From the NCBI GenBank assembly GCA_964390795.1, contig CAYMLQ010000001.1:1-64000 (forward strand): 64,000 nt of DNA, in the 5' to 3' direction. The DNA is from CAYMLQ01 sp964390795. Lineage in GTDB: Bacteria; Verrucomicrobiota; Kiritimatiellia; RFP12; UBA1067. The translations under genes and the position numbers were made by a program. Below the pieces are notes generated by a model that searched no databases, was not told the DNA's origin, and saw nothing but the letters and a program-made list of their open reading frames with translations. The stretch's first letter is position 1. Each line of letters starts with the position of its first letter. Below, piece by piece: positions 46,254 through 52,594 of this stretch.

Positions 46254-46339
46254 GTTTCATCAAGGCAGAAACACGCGGTTATGAAGAAACCTGCATACTC
46301 TGTGCTGAGCCGAGCGCCCGTCGCGCACCACCTCAAGAC

Positions 46340-47848
46340 CTACGGGTGTACCTCCCAGTAACCGAATTTCCGACCACCAACACGGCGGAGGCGCCCTTGG
46401 TTCTGCAAGGCGGAAAGAACCCGTTTGACCGTGCGGACGGAAACCCCCAGCCGAACCGTCAGCTCGTCAACGGTCACCGAGCGCTTCTCGCGGCACGCCG
46501 AAAGAACGCGTTGCTCATTCTTGGTGCCACTCACGCCATCTATAGTGCCATTTCGCCTGTTACTGACACCATAAGAGCCCGCTTTGGCCCCGCCCTCGCT
46601 CACTTCCCCGGATACGTCGCGCAACTGTGCTGACAACGGGTCCCTCTCAATCGCTCCCTTGGCGCCTCTGCGCCAGACGGTGGCGACGAAGAGGCAACCG
46701 TCGCGGTCGTCGCGAAAGTCGATATCCGGCCACTTCTCCAGCGCGCGCTTGATGCCGGAGCCGAGACCGTGGTAGGGAAGAATTTTCTTGGCGGCGAAGG
46801 ACATCAGGATCGGGTTGCGGATGTTGGAGTTGCCGGCCTGGATCTTCTCCACGGTGAGATTGTTCGGCAGGTGACCGGGACTAATGATCTCGATGCGGTT
46901 ATCGTATATCAGCAGCCGGATGGCGGCGCTGACCATATAATCGCGGTGGACTAGGGCGTTGACCAGCAGCTCCTCGAAGACCTCTTTGGGCACCTCGGAA
47001 ACACCGGGGGAGTTCACGCTCGCGCCCCCCTCCTGGACTTTGTGCAGATTGCGCATGATGAAAGCCAGCGCATCGGCAAACACTTTATCAAGAGGGCCTG
47101 CAAAATCCTCGCTGTCGGCGTACTCCACCGCGGTGATTGCGTTGCCCGGGAAGCGGACCGCCTTGACGATAAACTGCGGCACGATCCAATCCGGATGCTC
47201 GGCGAACAGCAGCACGCCAGCCAGATTCAGGCGGCCTTCATCGTCGGCAAGGTTGAGATTCTTGAGCAGGCCCGCGAGTTCGCCGGGCGAATCCGGATAG
47301 TCGCGACCGTATTCTCTTTTGAGAAAATCGCGGAACCTCAGCTTGTCCAGGGCGTCGGCACCCGCACGGGTGGGCATTTCGTCGGCATGGAACTGCGGGG
47401 AGAATTGAAAGAAGCGCCGAAGCTCTTCCCTGGAGTTGATGCGACGCTTATCCGCGCCGTTCTTGAGCCAGATAACGCCATTCTTATCGAAATAGGGTTT
47501 GTCGATGCCTTTGGGGACGTCGAGGACGATGATGACACGGCCGTTGTCGAGCGCGACGTTTTCGGTGCGCACCTCAATGGGGCTGCGCACAAGCTGGCTG
47601 GCGACGTTGCCGATGAGCTGGTTGATGCGCCTCACCTCCGGCGCGGCAAGGCCGTTCGCAGAACCGTCGTCGGCCACGCCGATGAGGATGCGGCCGCCAT
47701 CCGCGTTGGCGAACGCGACCATTTCCGCCGCGAGCGACTCGGGGTTCTTGACATCCACCTTGAACTGGCGGGTGGAGTCCTCTCCAAGAGCGATCTGCAC
47801 GAGAAGATCCCGCATGTCTCCGGACACAGGTCTGTGGGTGGCTTTCAT
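46340..47848 (-). CDS. AlbA_2 (Schlafen-type) ATP-binding regulator with winged helix
   Basis: 502 aa from the ATG at 47848. A frame-open ATG at 47896 lies upstream of a TTGACA box that looks like the gene's own -35, so I prefer the inner start. Residues about 20-145 form the AlbA_2 domain (STRQFKVDVKNPESLAAEMV, FANADGGRILIGVADDG, KGIDKPYFDKNGVIWLKNGA). The middle matches the RecG-like HATPase_c_4 region (EVFEELLVNALVHRDY, RIEIISPGHLPNNLT, GLGSGIKRALE). The C-terminus (about 440-502) is a winged helix (VTVDELTVRLGVSVRTVKRV). Family members are putative transcription regulators, often near mobile or defence genes; function is poorly known. The linker before the winged helix (NGTIDGVSGTK) is encoded by a DNA copy of the upstream region, an unusual feature. 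Confidence 0.82.
   Translation of the reverse strand: MKATHRPVSGDMRDLLVQIALGEDSTRQFKVDVKNPESLAAEMVAFANADGGRILIGVADDGSANGLAAPEVRRINQLIGNVASQLVRSPIEVRTENVALDNGRVIIVLDVPKGIDKPYFDKNGVIWLKNGADKRRINSREELRRFFQFSPQFHADEMPTRAGADALDKLRFRDFLKREYGRDYPDSPGELAGLLKNLNLADDEGRLNLAGVLLFAEHPDWIVPQFIVKAVRFPGNAITAVEYADSEDFAGPLDKVFADALAFIMRNLHKVQEGGASVNSPGVSEVPKEVFEELLVNALVHRDYMVSAAIRLLIYDNRIEIISPGHLPNNLTVEKIQAGNSNIRNPILMSFAAKKILPYHGLGSGIKRALEKWPDIDFRDDRDGCLFVATVWRRGAKGAIERDPLSAQLRDVSGEVSEGGAKAGSYGVSNRRNGTIDGVSGTKNEQRVLSACREKRSVTVDELTVRLGVSVRTVKRVLSALQNQGRLRRVGGRKFGYWEVHP
46523..46576 (-). promoter_or_regulatory. Copy of the upstream repeat inside the AlbA_2 gene
   Basis: Bases 46531-46553 match 47845-47867 at 20 of 23 positions (core gccatctat-gtgcca). 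The flank ggtgccac and the block caccataa also recur. A GTG within it (GTG AGT GGC ACC) could start a 64-residue winged-helix-only product in the same frame. Confidence 0.55.
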
Positions 47849-47899
47849 GCCATCTATCGTGCCACTTTTGGTGCCACATGTCAAGCATGGCACCATAAA
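47848..47899 (-). promoter_or_regulatory. Candidate promoter and operator of the AlbA_2 gene
   Basis: On the minus strand TTGACA (47884-47879) is followed by two direct repeats GTGGCAC with a 12-bp period, then GATAGATGGC and the ATG. An inverted ATGGTGCCAT lies just upstream. The repeats sit between -35 and -10, the usual place for a repressor site. The -10 is weak, and the ATG is so close that the transcript might be leaderless. Confidence 0.5.
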
Positions 47900-48030
47900 A
47901 TATTTTTACCGCAACGACGGATAGGACGTATAAGCTGCATTTTCCGGCGGGCGCGGGATACGGTAAGGGCGGATAACGGCGCTTATGTCAAGTCGCCGGG
48001 CGGTGCGGGAGTGCCCGGGCCGGCCAGGCC

Positions 48031-48127
48031 CTAACACCCCCGCCAGCCAACACCTGCTTTTCATCATGCCTCCCTTTTCTCTCTGCAATATCAGTATCGC
48101 ACCGTGTGTTTGTAGAACATATCCCCG
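48031..48127. repeat. Truncated duplicate of the nucleoside hydrolase 5' end
   Basis: A degraded direct copy of 46158-46253. On the minus strand it keeps the leader, the GGGAGG site and the start of the signal peptide (MMKSRCWLAGVL) and then breaks off into unrelated sequence (GPGRPGHS). It sits between the AlbA_2 gene and the Gfo/Idh pseudogene. The remainder of this spacer (47900-48030) shows nothing recognisable. Confidence 0.8.
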
Positions 48128-48479
48128 TTACGCCAACTCCCAGCCCTTGCGGCAACTCTCTTTGATGAATTCATCCGCCTCCGGCGCATTCGAGGCCTTC
48201 ATGTTGGCGGCGTCCCACTTGATTTTCTTGCCGACGCGCAACGCGATGTTCCCCAGCAGCGCCAGTTCCGTCAGGCGCGCGCCGTAGTCGAAAGCTGTAT
48301 CCAGATTGTGGACGGCCAGATTCCCGAGAGAGCCGGTTCCGAACGCCCACCAGTCACACCAGATGTACGGCGCGTAGGCCGGGTGATAGGGGCGGGACTC
48401 GCGCGGCCCGAGCCACAGGTCCCAATTGAAGCCCGCGGGCACGGGCGGCGTTTCCGGCGGCCTTACCGGCTCTTACCGC
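48128..48479 (-). pseudogene. Gfo/Idh/MocA oxidoreductase, C-terminal remnant with internal deletion
   Basis: The frame reads RPPETPPVPAGFNWDLWLGP, then YHPAYAPYIWCDWWAFGTGS, typical of the middle of exported Gfo/Idh/MocA family oxidoreductases. It then jumps within a few residues to LTELALLGNIALRVGKKIKWD and PEADEFIKESCRKGWEL, which is the normal C-terminus. In intact relatives roughly 180-200 residues separate these parts, so a large in-frame internal deletion has occurred. An open frame from a GTG at 48442 (104 aa) is a relic, not a functional protein. The N-terminal piece of the same gene lies at 49022-49357. Confidence 0.8.
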
Positions 48480-49021
48480 CAATGACGCGACGGGCTCCAC
48501 GCGTGTATTCCGCACACCTGTAGCCGGCCACGGTTTCCGAATAGTGCTTTTCGATCGCCAGCGACCACCGAACCCGTGAGCCGCATGTGAACGTGGGTTT
48601 GGTGTCGCCTTGTTGGGAATAGTCTCTCTCTTTTCTTCCGTGTTGTCGAGGGGTTTGGGTCAACCCCAGCGGTCGCTCTGGAGTTGCTCTCTTCTGTCCG
48701 GCATAGTCACACCTCGCGAAGTGTGGGTGAATCTGAAATCAGGAAATCAGGAAGGGATTCCCAAGGTTCCGGTTTTGAAAAACTCCTCGTGACTGCCGAA
48801 TCCTCCGGTTTCCTGTTTGCCTGTTTGCCAGAGTTCACCTAACAGCCATTTTTGCACGCCAAGACCCGAAGACCCAAAGGTAAGAAGAGAACCTCTTTCT
48901 CATCTTGGGGTCTTCGGGTCTTGGCGTGCGCCAATCCACACTGTGTGTCTCTGTCCGTCGCTCGGTTTGACAGATTCACTTCTCCTGAGATGTGAATCTG
49001 CATTCGCATGACCCTCCTGAT
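48480..49021. repeat. Gene-free interval with octamer repeats and a long inverted repeat
   Basis: This interval separates the two Gfo/Idh pseudogene fragments and has no recognisable coding sequence. It contains gaaatcag twice in tandem (48735-48750), cctgtttg twice in tandem (48812-48827) and aagacccg/aagaccca (48861-48876). Bases 48854-48875 and 48908-48929 are a perfect 22-bp inverted repeat (gcacgccaagacccgaagac...), with partial pairing continuing into the loop. The hairpin is strong but lacks a clear T-run. Confidence 0.8.
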
Positions 49022-49357
49022 CTAGAAACCCTGAACCGTCCGTGATTCTTCTCTCTCTCCCAACAGCGCCTTTGTCGGCTTGCGTCCGGTATGACATTTA
49101 TACCAGTAGGCCGTCAGGTCGGTCTGCTCGGCCACGTCGCAGACGGCGACGACCTGAGCCTCGGGCTCATTCAGGAGGCTTTGGGTATTCCGCATGCCCA
49201 TCCCGCCCGCGCCGATGATCGCGACGTTGACCTTCTCGCTGGGCGCGACAAACCCCGGCCCACCCAGCACATACCGCGGAACAATCGAAAAGACGGCAGC
49301 CGACGCCGCTGTCTTCTTAAGAAACGCTCGCCTTGTAACCGCCACATGCGTTGTCAT
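49022..49357 (-). pseudogene. Gfo/Idh/MocA oxidoreductase, N-terminal remnant with Tat signal
   Basis: From the ATG at 49357 (site GGGGGA) the frame encodes a twin-arginine signal (TRRAFLKKTAASAAVFSIVP). The nucleotide-binding start of a Gfo/Idh/MocA oxidoreductase follows (VNVAIIGAGGMGMRNTQSLL, VVAVCDVAEQTDLTAYW, TGRKPTKALL). It stops after about 112 residues, whereas intact members have about 430. The rest of the Rossmann and substrate domains is missing or reduced to the remnant at 48128-48479. It follows the DNRLRE-type gene by 13 bases and was probably the third gene of an operon from 51829. Confidence 0.85.
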
Positions 49358-49370
49358 CGTGTCCCCCGTT

Positions 49371-50696
49371 TTATTGCGCCTGCTCAAGTTCTAGCGTAAG
49401 CGACATGGGGGCCCTGCCGGTTACATTCTCCTTGGCGTAAAACTTAAAGTCGCACTCCATCCCCGATACGGCCTGAGTGCGCCCTGGGCCAATGGCGAGT
49501 GTAACAACCCTCATCTCAGATGGACTGATCTTCTTTTTCACGAATGCGCACAACTCGCCTTGCGTGTCCGGGAACTGCAAGACACTGCCAACTGGCGTCG
49601 TGGACGTGCAGAAGCGCAGAACTTCAAGCGACTGAGCCTGCCTGCCGAAAGTGAAATTGACACTGCCTGAAGCCGTATAATCAGTAATCACGCCAAGGCC
49701 CGTGGCATCCCGCAGGGCAGTGTAAGTAACCGTTTTCAAATCAGGATTAGCGCTGAGGCCCAGTACTTCCAACTCAATCGGCCTAGCTGGAGCCCATCCA
49801 GGCATGCCGTATAAATTGTGTTTCTGGGCAACGACGCCCGCAAACCTCGCGCGGGTCACTTTCCATCCGGCAGGCAGTTGTGGCAGGGCAAACTGAACCA
49901 ACCCCATCTGACCGACGTCCACTATTCCACCCGCACCGGTGAGGTCAGGGTGATATCGGCAGTTTCGGACATTGATCTGATGCGCACTTCCGGCGAAATT
50001 TGTGCGTGGGTTCGAGCAGTCCACGAACGCATCCTCCACCAGTCTGGCGGATAACACCGTCGTGCGGTCTGATCCGCCAAGCGTCGTCAACGAAAGCCTC
50101 GTGTCCGAAACGGCGGAAGCCGAATAACTGACGGAGTCCGAGATTATTTGGCCGTTCGTGCTGGCATTGTTCCACTCCAACAGGGTAAGCGGCATCCGGG
50201 GCGGATGCACGGCGGTCTGCGAGTCCTTCACCTCCCCGTTTATCGAAACGCGGGAACCCGTCGAGTCCCAATGGAACACAACCACATCCCCCTTGGCCAG
50301 CGAGGACGAGATGACCGGGCCTGTGTGAATCTTGGAGCCGTTCCGAACGTGAAAGCGCCAACCGGCCCCGTTGTCGGAAAGAACGAGGAACGGGTCACCG
50401 TCATCAATGTCACCCAGGCCAAAGAGCCCCTGGGAACTGGAGGAGAGGCCGCCAATCACAAACTTGAAGTCACCTTGCGAGAACATCATTGAAGACGTCA
50501 GGTCCGACTCGTTCAGTATGGCGTGGCCGCCGTCCACGCCAGCCAAACCACCCCGCCACCATTTCGTCCTGTCGAGCGTGGTGTTGGGCCACGTGAAATC
50601 ATCGTAGAGGGCATACTCGCCCAGAGCGGGGCTACTTGCCAGGAACGCCACCGCCCCCGCCACCACATGAAAGATCCGCTTCCCCATAATACGCAT
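49371..50696 (-). CDS. Secreted DNRLRE-type beta protein
   Basis: 441 aa from the ATG at 50696; the frame stays open upstream to 51035 but only as an antiphase reading of the previous gene. Signal peptide MRIMGKRIFHVVAGAVAFLASSPALG. The first half (YDDFTWPNTTLDRTKWWRGG, FKFVIGGLSSSSQGLFGLGD, VVVFHWDSTGSRVSINGEV) reads like a LamG/concanavalin-like sandwich. The second half (EDAFVDCSNPRTNFAGSAHQ, LVQFALPQLPAGWKVTRARF) matches the DNRLRE domain found in secreted carbohydrate-associated proteins. No catalytic residues were identified. It starts 8 bases after the nucleoside-hydrolase-like gene and precedes the Gfo/Idh remnant, so the three form one operon, perhaps originally for sugar or nucleoside derivative use. 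Confidence 0.75.
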   Translation of the reverse strand: MRIMGKRIFHVVAGAVAFLASSPALGEYALYDDFTWPNTTLDRTKWWRGGLAGVDGGHAILNESDLTSSMMFSQGDFKFVIGGLSSSSQGLFGLGDIDDGDPFLVLSDNGAGWRFHVRNGSKIHTGPVISSSLAKGDVVVFHWDSTGSRVSINGEVKDSQTAVHPPRMPLTLLEWNNASTNGQIISDSVSYSASAVSDTRLSLTTLGGSDRTTVLSARLVEDAFVDCSNPRTNFAGSAHQINVRNCRYHPDLTGAGGIVDVGQMGLVQFALPQLPAGWKVTRARFAGVVAQKHNLYGMPGWAPARPIELEVLGLSANPDLKTVTYTALRDATGLGVITDYTASGSVNFTFGRQAQSLEVLRFCTSTTPVGSVLQFPDTQGELCAFVKKKISPSEMRVVTLAIGPGRTQAVSGMECDFKFYAKENVTGRAPMSLTLELEQAQ

Positions 50697-50704
50697 AGAA
50701 AGGC

Positions 50705-51829
50705 CTATCCGAACGTTTTGAAGAGCGTCGCCACCGCGCGCGTCATGGCGGCCGGATAGCGGGCCACGTCCGTGACCGACAGCATCCATCTGCCGGTCGG
50801 CACCTCGGTGACCTTCCACGTCGTGCGCCCGTCGTCCGCGCAGGTCGCCTCGACCGGCAGCAGCCTGAACACCGCCGCGTCGCCCGCGTCCTTGGCCGGC
50901 ACGATCTCGCCGTCTTTCGTCACCGTCAGCCCCGCCGCCGCGAACTGGCTGGCCGTGGACCACATGCCGCGCCGGTCGCCCAGGATCTTTTCCCAAGACG
51001 CCACGGGCGGCTGGCTCTTCATCGCGCGCAACCACTTCGGGTTCGCGGACTTCTCGAACAGATAGTCGAAAAAGTTCGCCAGTCCCGCCGACACACCCGC
51101 GAGCGCATCACGGTGCGGCAGCCAGTAGAAGCTCCCCTCCGCACCGCTCTGGCGCTGCTCGGTCGTGTGCCAGCACGGGAACCAGAAGAGCGGGCAGGGC
51201 AGGTCGAACATCGCCGCGTAGGCCGCCGGGTCAAGCTTGACGTTGAACTCAAGCTGCTCGGGCTTGGCCGGGTTGTCGTGCGCCGAGCCGCTGTTGAGCG
51301 ACACGCCCGCGCACGTTGCCCTGAACAGGGCGGGCTCGCGCAACGCCGCCACGATGATGTCGGCCGCGTTCCCCACGCACACCAGGCTGACCGGGCGCTC
51401 CGCCGCTCTCAACTGCGCAAGGATAAAGCGCACGGCGGCCGTCTCCTGAGGCGGCGCTTCGGGGAGCGCGTCCCGGCGGCTCTTCAGCCGCAGCGAGGTG
51501 CCGATCGAAGCCGGCACGGACAGCCCCGTCAGCCGGTTCATCTGCGCCACCGCCACGACCGCCGGGTCGCCGGCGCGGAAGTCGGGCGGATAGTCGATCA
51601 CCACGCCGCGCAGGTCGAACGCGCCCCGCTGCGCCAGCGCGTACGCGACCGCCAGGTCGAAGTGGTCGTCCGGGTCGCCGTGCGGGTGAAAGAGATCGGT
51701 CACATGAATGAGCGGCGTCGCCGTCGGGCCTCCCTGCGCCGGCGCGGCAGATGCCGGAAGCCTCACGACGGTCGCGCCTGCGGCGACCGCACCCGTTGTC
51801 AAGAATCCTCGTCGAGATGTTGGCCTCAT
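50705..51829 (-). CDS. Tat-exported nucleoside hydrolase-like protein
   Basis: 374 aa from the ATG at 51829, preceded by GGGGGAG; an in-frame ATG at 51853 is less good. The N-terminus has a twin-arginine signal (SRRGFLTTGAVAAGATVVRL), implying export in folded form. The motif HVTDLFHPHGDPDDHFDLA (about 42-60) is a variant of the Asp cluster of the nucleoside hydrolase fold. LRGVVIDYPPDFRAGDPAVV and VSLVCVGNAADIIVAAL also fit that fold. The Asp cluster departs from the canonical DTDxGxDDA, so substrate and even activity are uncertain. First gene of the operon with the DNRLRE-type protein and the oxidoreductase remnant. Confidence 0.78.
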   Translation of the reverse strand: MRPTSRRGFLTTGAVAAGATVVRLPASAAPAQGGPTATPLIHVTDLFHPHGDPDDHFDLAVAYALAQRGAFDLRGVVIDYPPDFRAGDPAVVAVAQMNRLTGLSVPASIGTSLRLKSRRDALPEAPPQETAAVRFILAQLRAAERPVSLVCVGNAADIIVAALREPALFRATCAGVSLNSGSAHDNPAKPEQLEFNVKLDPAAYAAMFDLPCPLFWFPCWHTTEQRQSGAEGSFYWLPHRDALAGVSAGLANFFDYLFEKSANPKWLRAMKSQPPVASWEKILGDRRGMWSTASQFAAAGLTVTKDGEIVPAKDAGDAAVFRLLPVEATCADDGRTTWKVTEVPTGRWMLSVTDVARYPAAMTRAVATLFKTFG

Positions 51830-51883
51830 GTCTCCCCCGCTATCGGTTCCCATTATTTCTGACCATTGAGTGTGGCAGAACAA

Positions 51884-51913
51884 GAAACGACAAACGGCTC
51901 CGGGCAATCGCCC
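51884..51913 (-). terminator. Rho-independent terminator after the small charged exported protein
   Basis: A 13-bp stem with two mismatches (aacggctccgggc / gcccagaaccgtt) and a 4-base loop lies 37 bases after the stop at 51950. On the minus strand a T-rich tail (TGTCGTTTCTTGTTCT) follows. Confidence 0.75.
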
Positions 51914-51949
51914 AGAACCGTTATTGTCGACACATACGCTAGAAGCTTC

Positions 51950-52252
51950 TTACTTAGCGTCTTTTTCCTTCTTAGGCCCCTTGCCCTTGCCGTGCTGTTT
52001 GCCCAGTTCCTTCATCTTGGCCTTGAAAGCCACCGGATCCTTCTCCTTCAGCGCGATCAGCTCTTTGTACTGAGCCTCGTCCTTGGCCTTGATCTGCTCC
52101 AGACGCTTGGTCATCATCTCTTCGCGCTTCTCAGGGGTCATTTCCGCATGCTTAGCCTTGCCCTTTTCGGCACCTGCGGCAGCCTCATCAGCCGCCATCA
52201 CGCCCATCGTCAGAGCCGACATCATCGCGAACGCCATCATGATCTGCTTCAT
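51950..52252 (-). CDS. Small exported Lys/Glu-rich helical protein
   Basis: 100 aa. A Met-rich signal peptide (MKQIMMAFAMMSALTMGVMA) is followed by a short Ala linker. A highly charged, almost certainly helical region comes next (MTPEKREEMMTKRLEQIKAK, then EKDPVAFKAKMKELGKQHG), with a Lys-rich tail. The layout recalls small periplasmic helical proteins of the Spy/CpxP type, but the LTxxQ signature is absent, so this is only a comparison of shape. It has its own promoter, the ribosome site AGGGAG and a terminator, so it is a separate transcript. Confidence 0.8.
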   Translation of the reverse strand: MKQIMMAFAMMSALTMGVMAADEAAAGAEKGKAKHAEMTPEKREEMMTKRLEQIKAKDEAQYKELIALKEKDPVAFKAKMKELGKQHGKGKGPKKEKDAK

Positions 52253-52289
52253 AAGTAATCTCCCTTTTTCGTTTCTGACCTGTTAGGTC

Positions 52290-52318
52290 TTTGTAAGCAT
52301 GATAAACGCATGTGCCAA
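52290..52318 (-). promoter_or_regulatory. Promoter for the small charged exported protein
   Basis: On the minus strand TTGGCA and TACAAA are separated by 17 bp, about 40 bases upstream of the ATG at 52252. A short hairpin (gacct-gtt-aggtc) follows in the leader. Confidence 0.55.
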
Positions 52319-52339
52319 AGCTTTATTGCCAAGAAAAAA

Positions 52340-52594
52340 TCAGCATCGCTCTTCCTTGTAGTTGAACAAGTCCGCCAGCCTGTACGTCTTGCCCGTAACC
52401 TTCTGCAGCGCATTCTGCACGATCGTCTGCGTGTTCGTGGTCAACCGCCGCCCCTTGCACGCGCGCGACACCATCTTGTGCGTCATCTGCACCTTTGACG
52501 CCGTCACCAGGTCATGCGGCTTGATACCCGCCCCGGCCATAATCCGCGCAATGGGCTGCTCGCCCAAATTCCGTTCGATACCGTCATCCGACAT
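52340..52594 (-). CDS. Small putative DNA-binding protein
   Basis: 84 aa, soluble and basic. The central part (DLVTASKVQMTHKMVSRACK, then TTNTQTIVQNALQKVTGKTY) could be a helix-turn-helix followed by a second helical unit, but I cannot place it in a named family. It begins at 52594, overlapping the 3' end of the cyclase gene by 11 bases, so it is co-transcribed with it. Whether it regulates the cyclase is unknown. Confidence 0.65.
   Translation of the reverse strand: MSDDGIERNLGEQPIARIMAGAGIKPHDLVTASKVQMTHKMVSRACKGRRLTTNTQTIVQNALQKVTGKTYRLADLFNYKEERC

Noticed and set aside
48463..48663. 66-codon minus-strand frame in the pseudogene gap
   Set aside because: No ribosome site, no recognisable motif, and it runs into the pseudogene remnant; probably chance.
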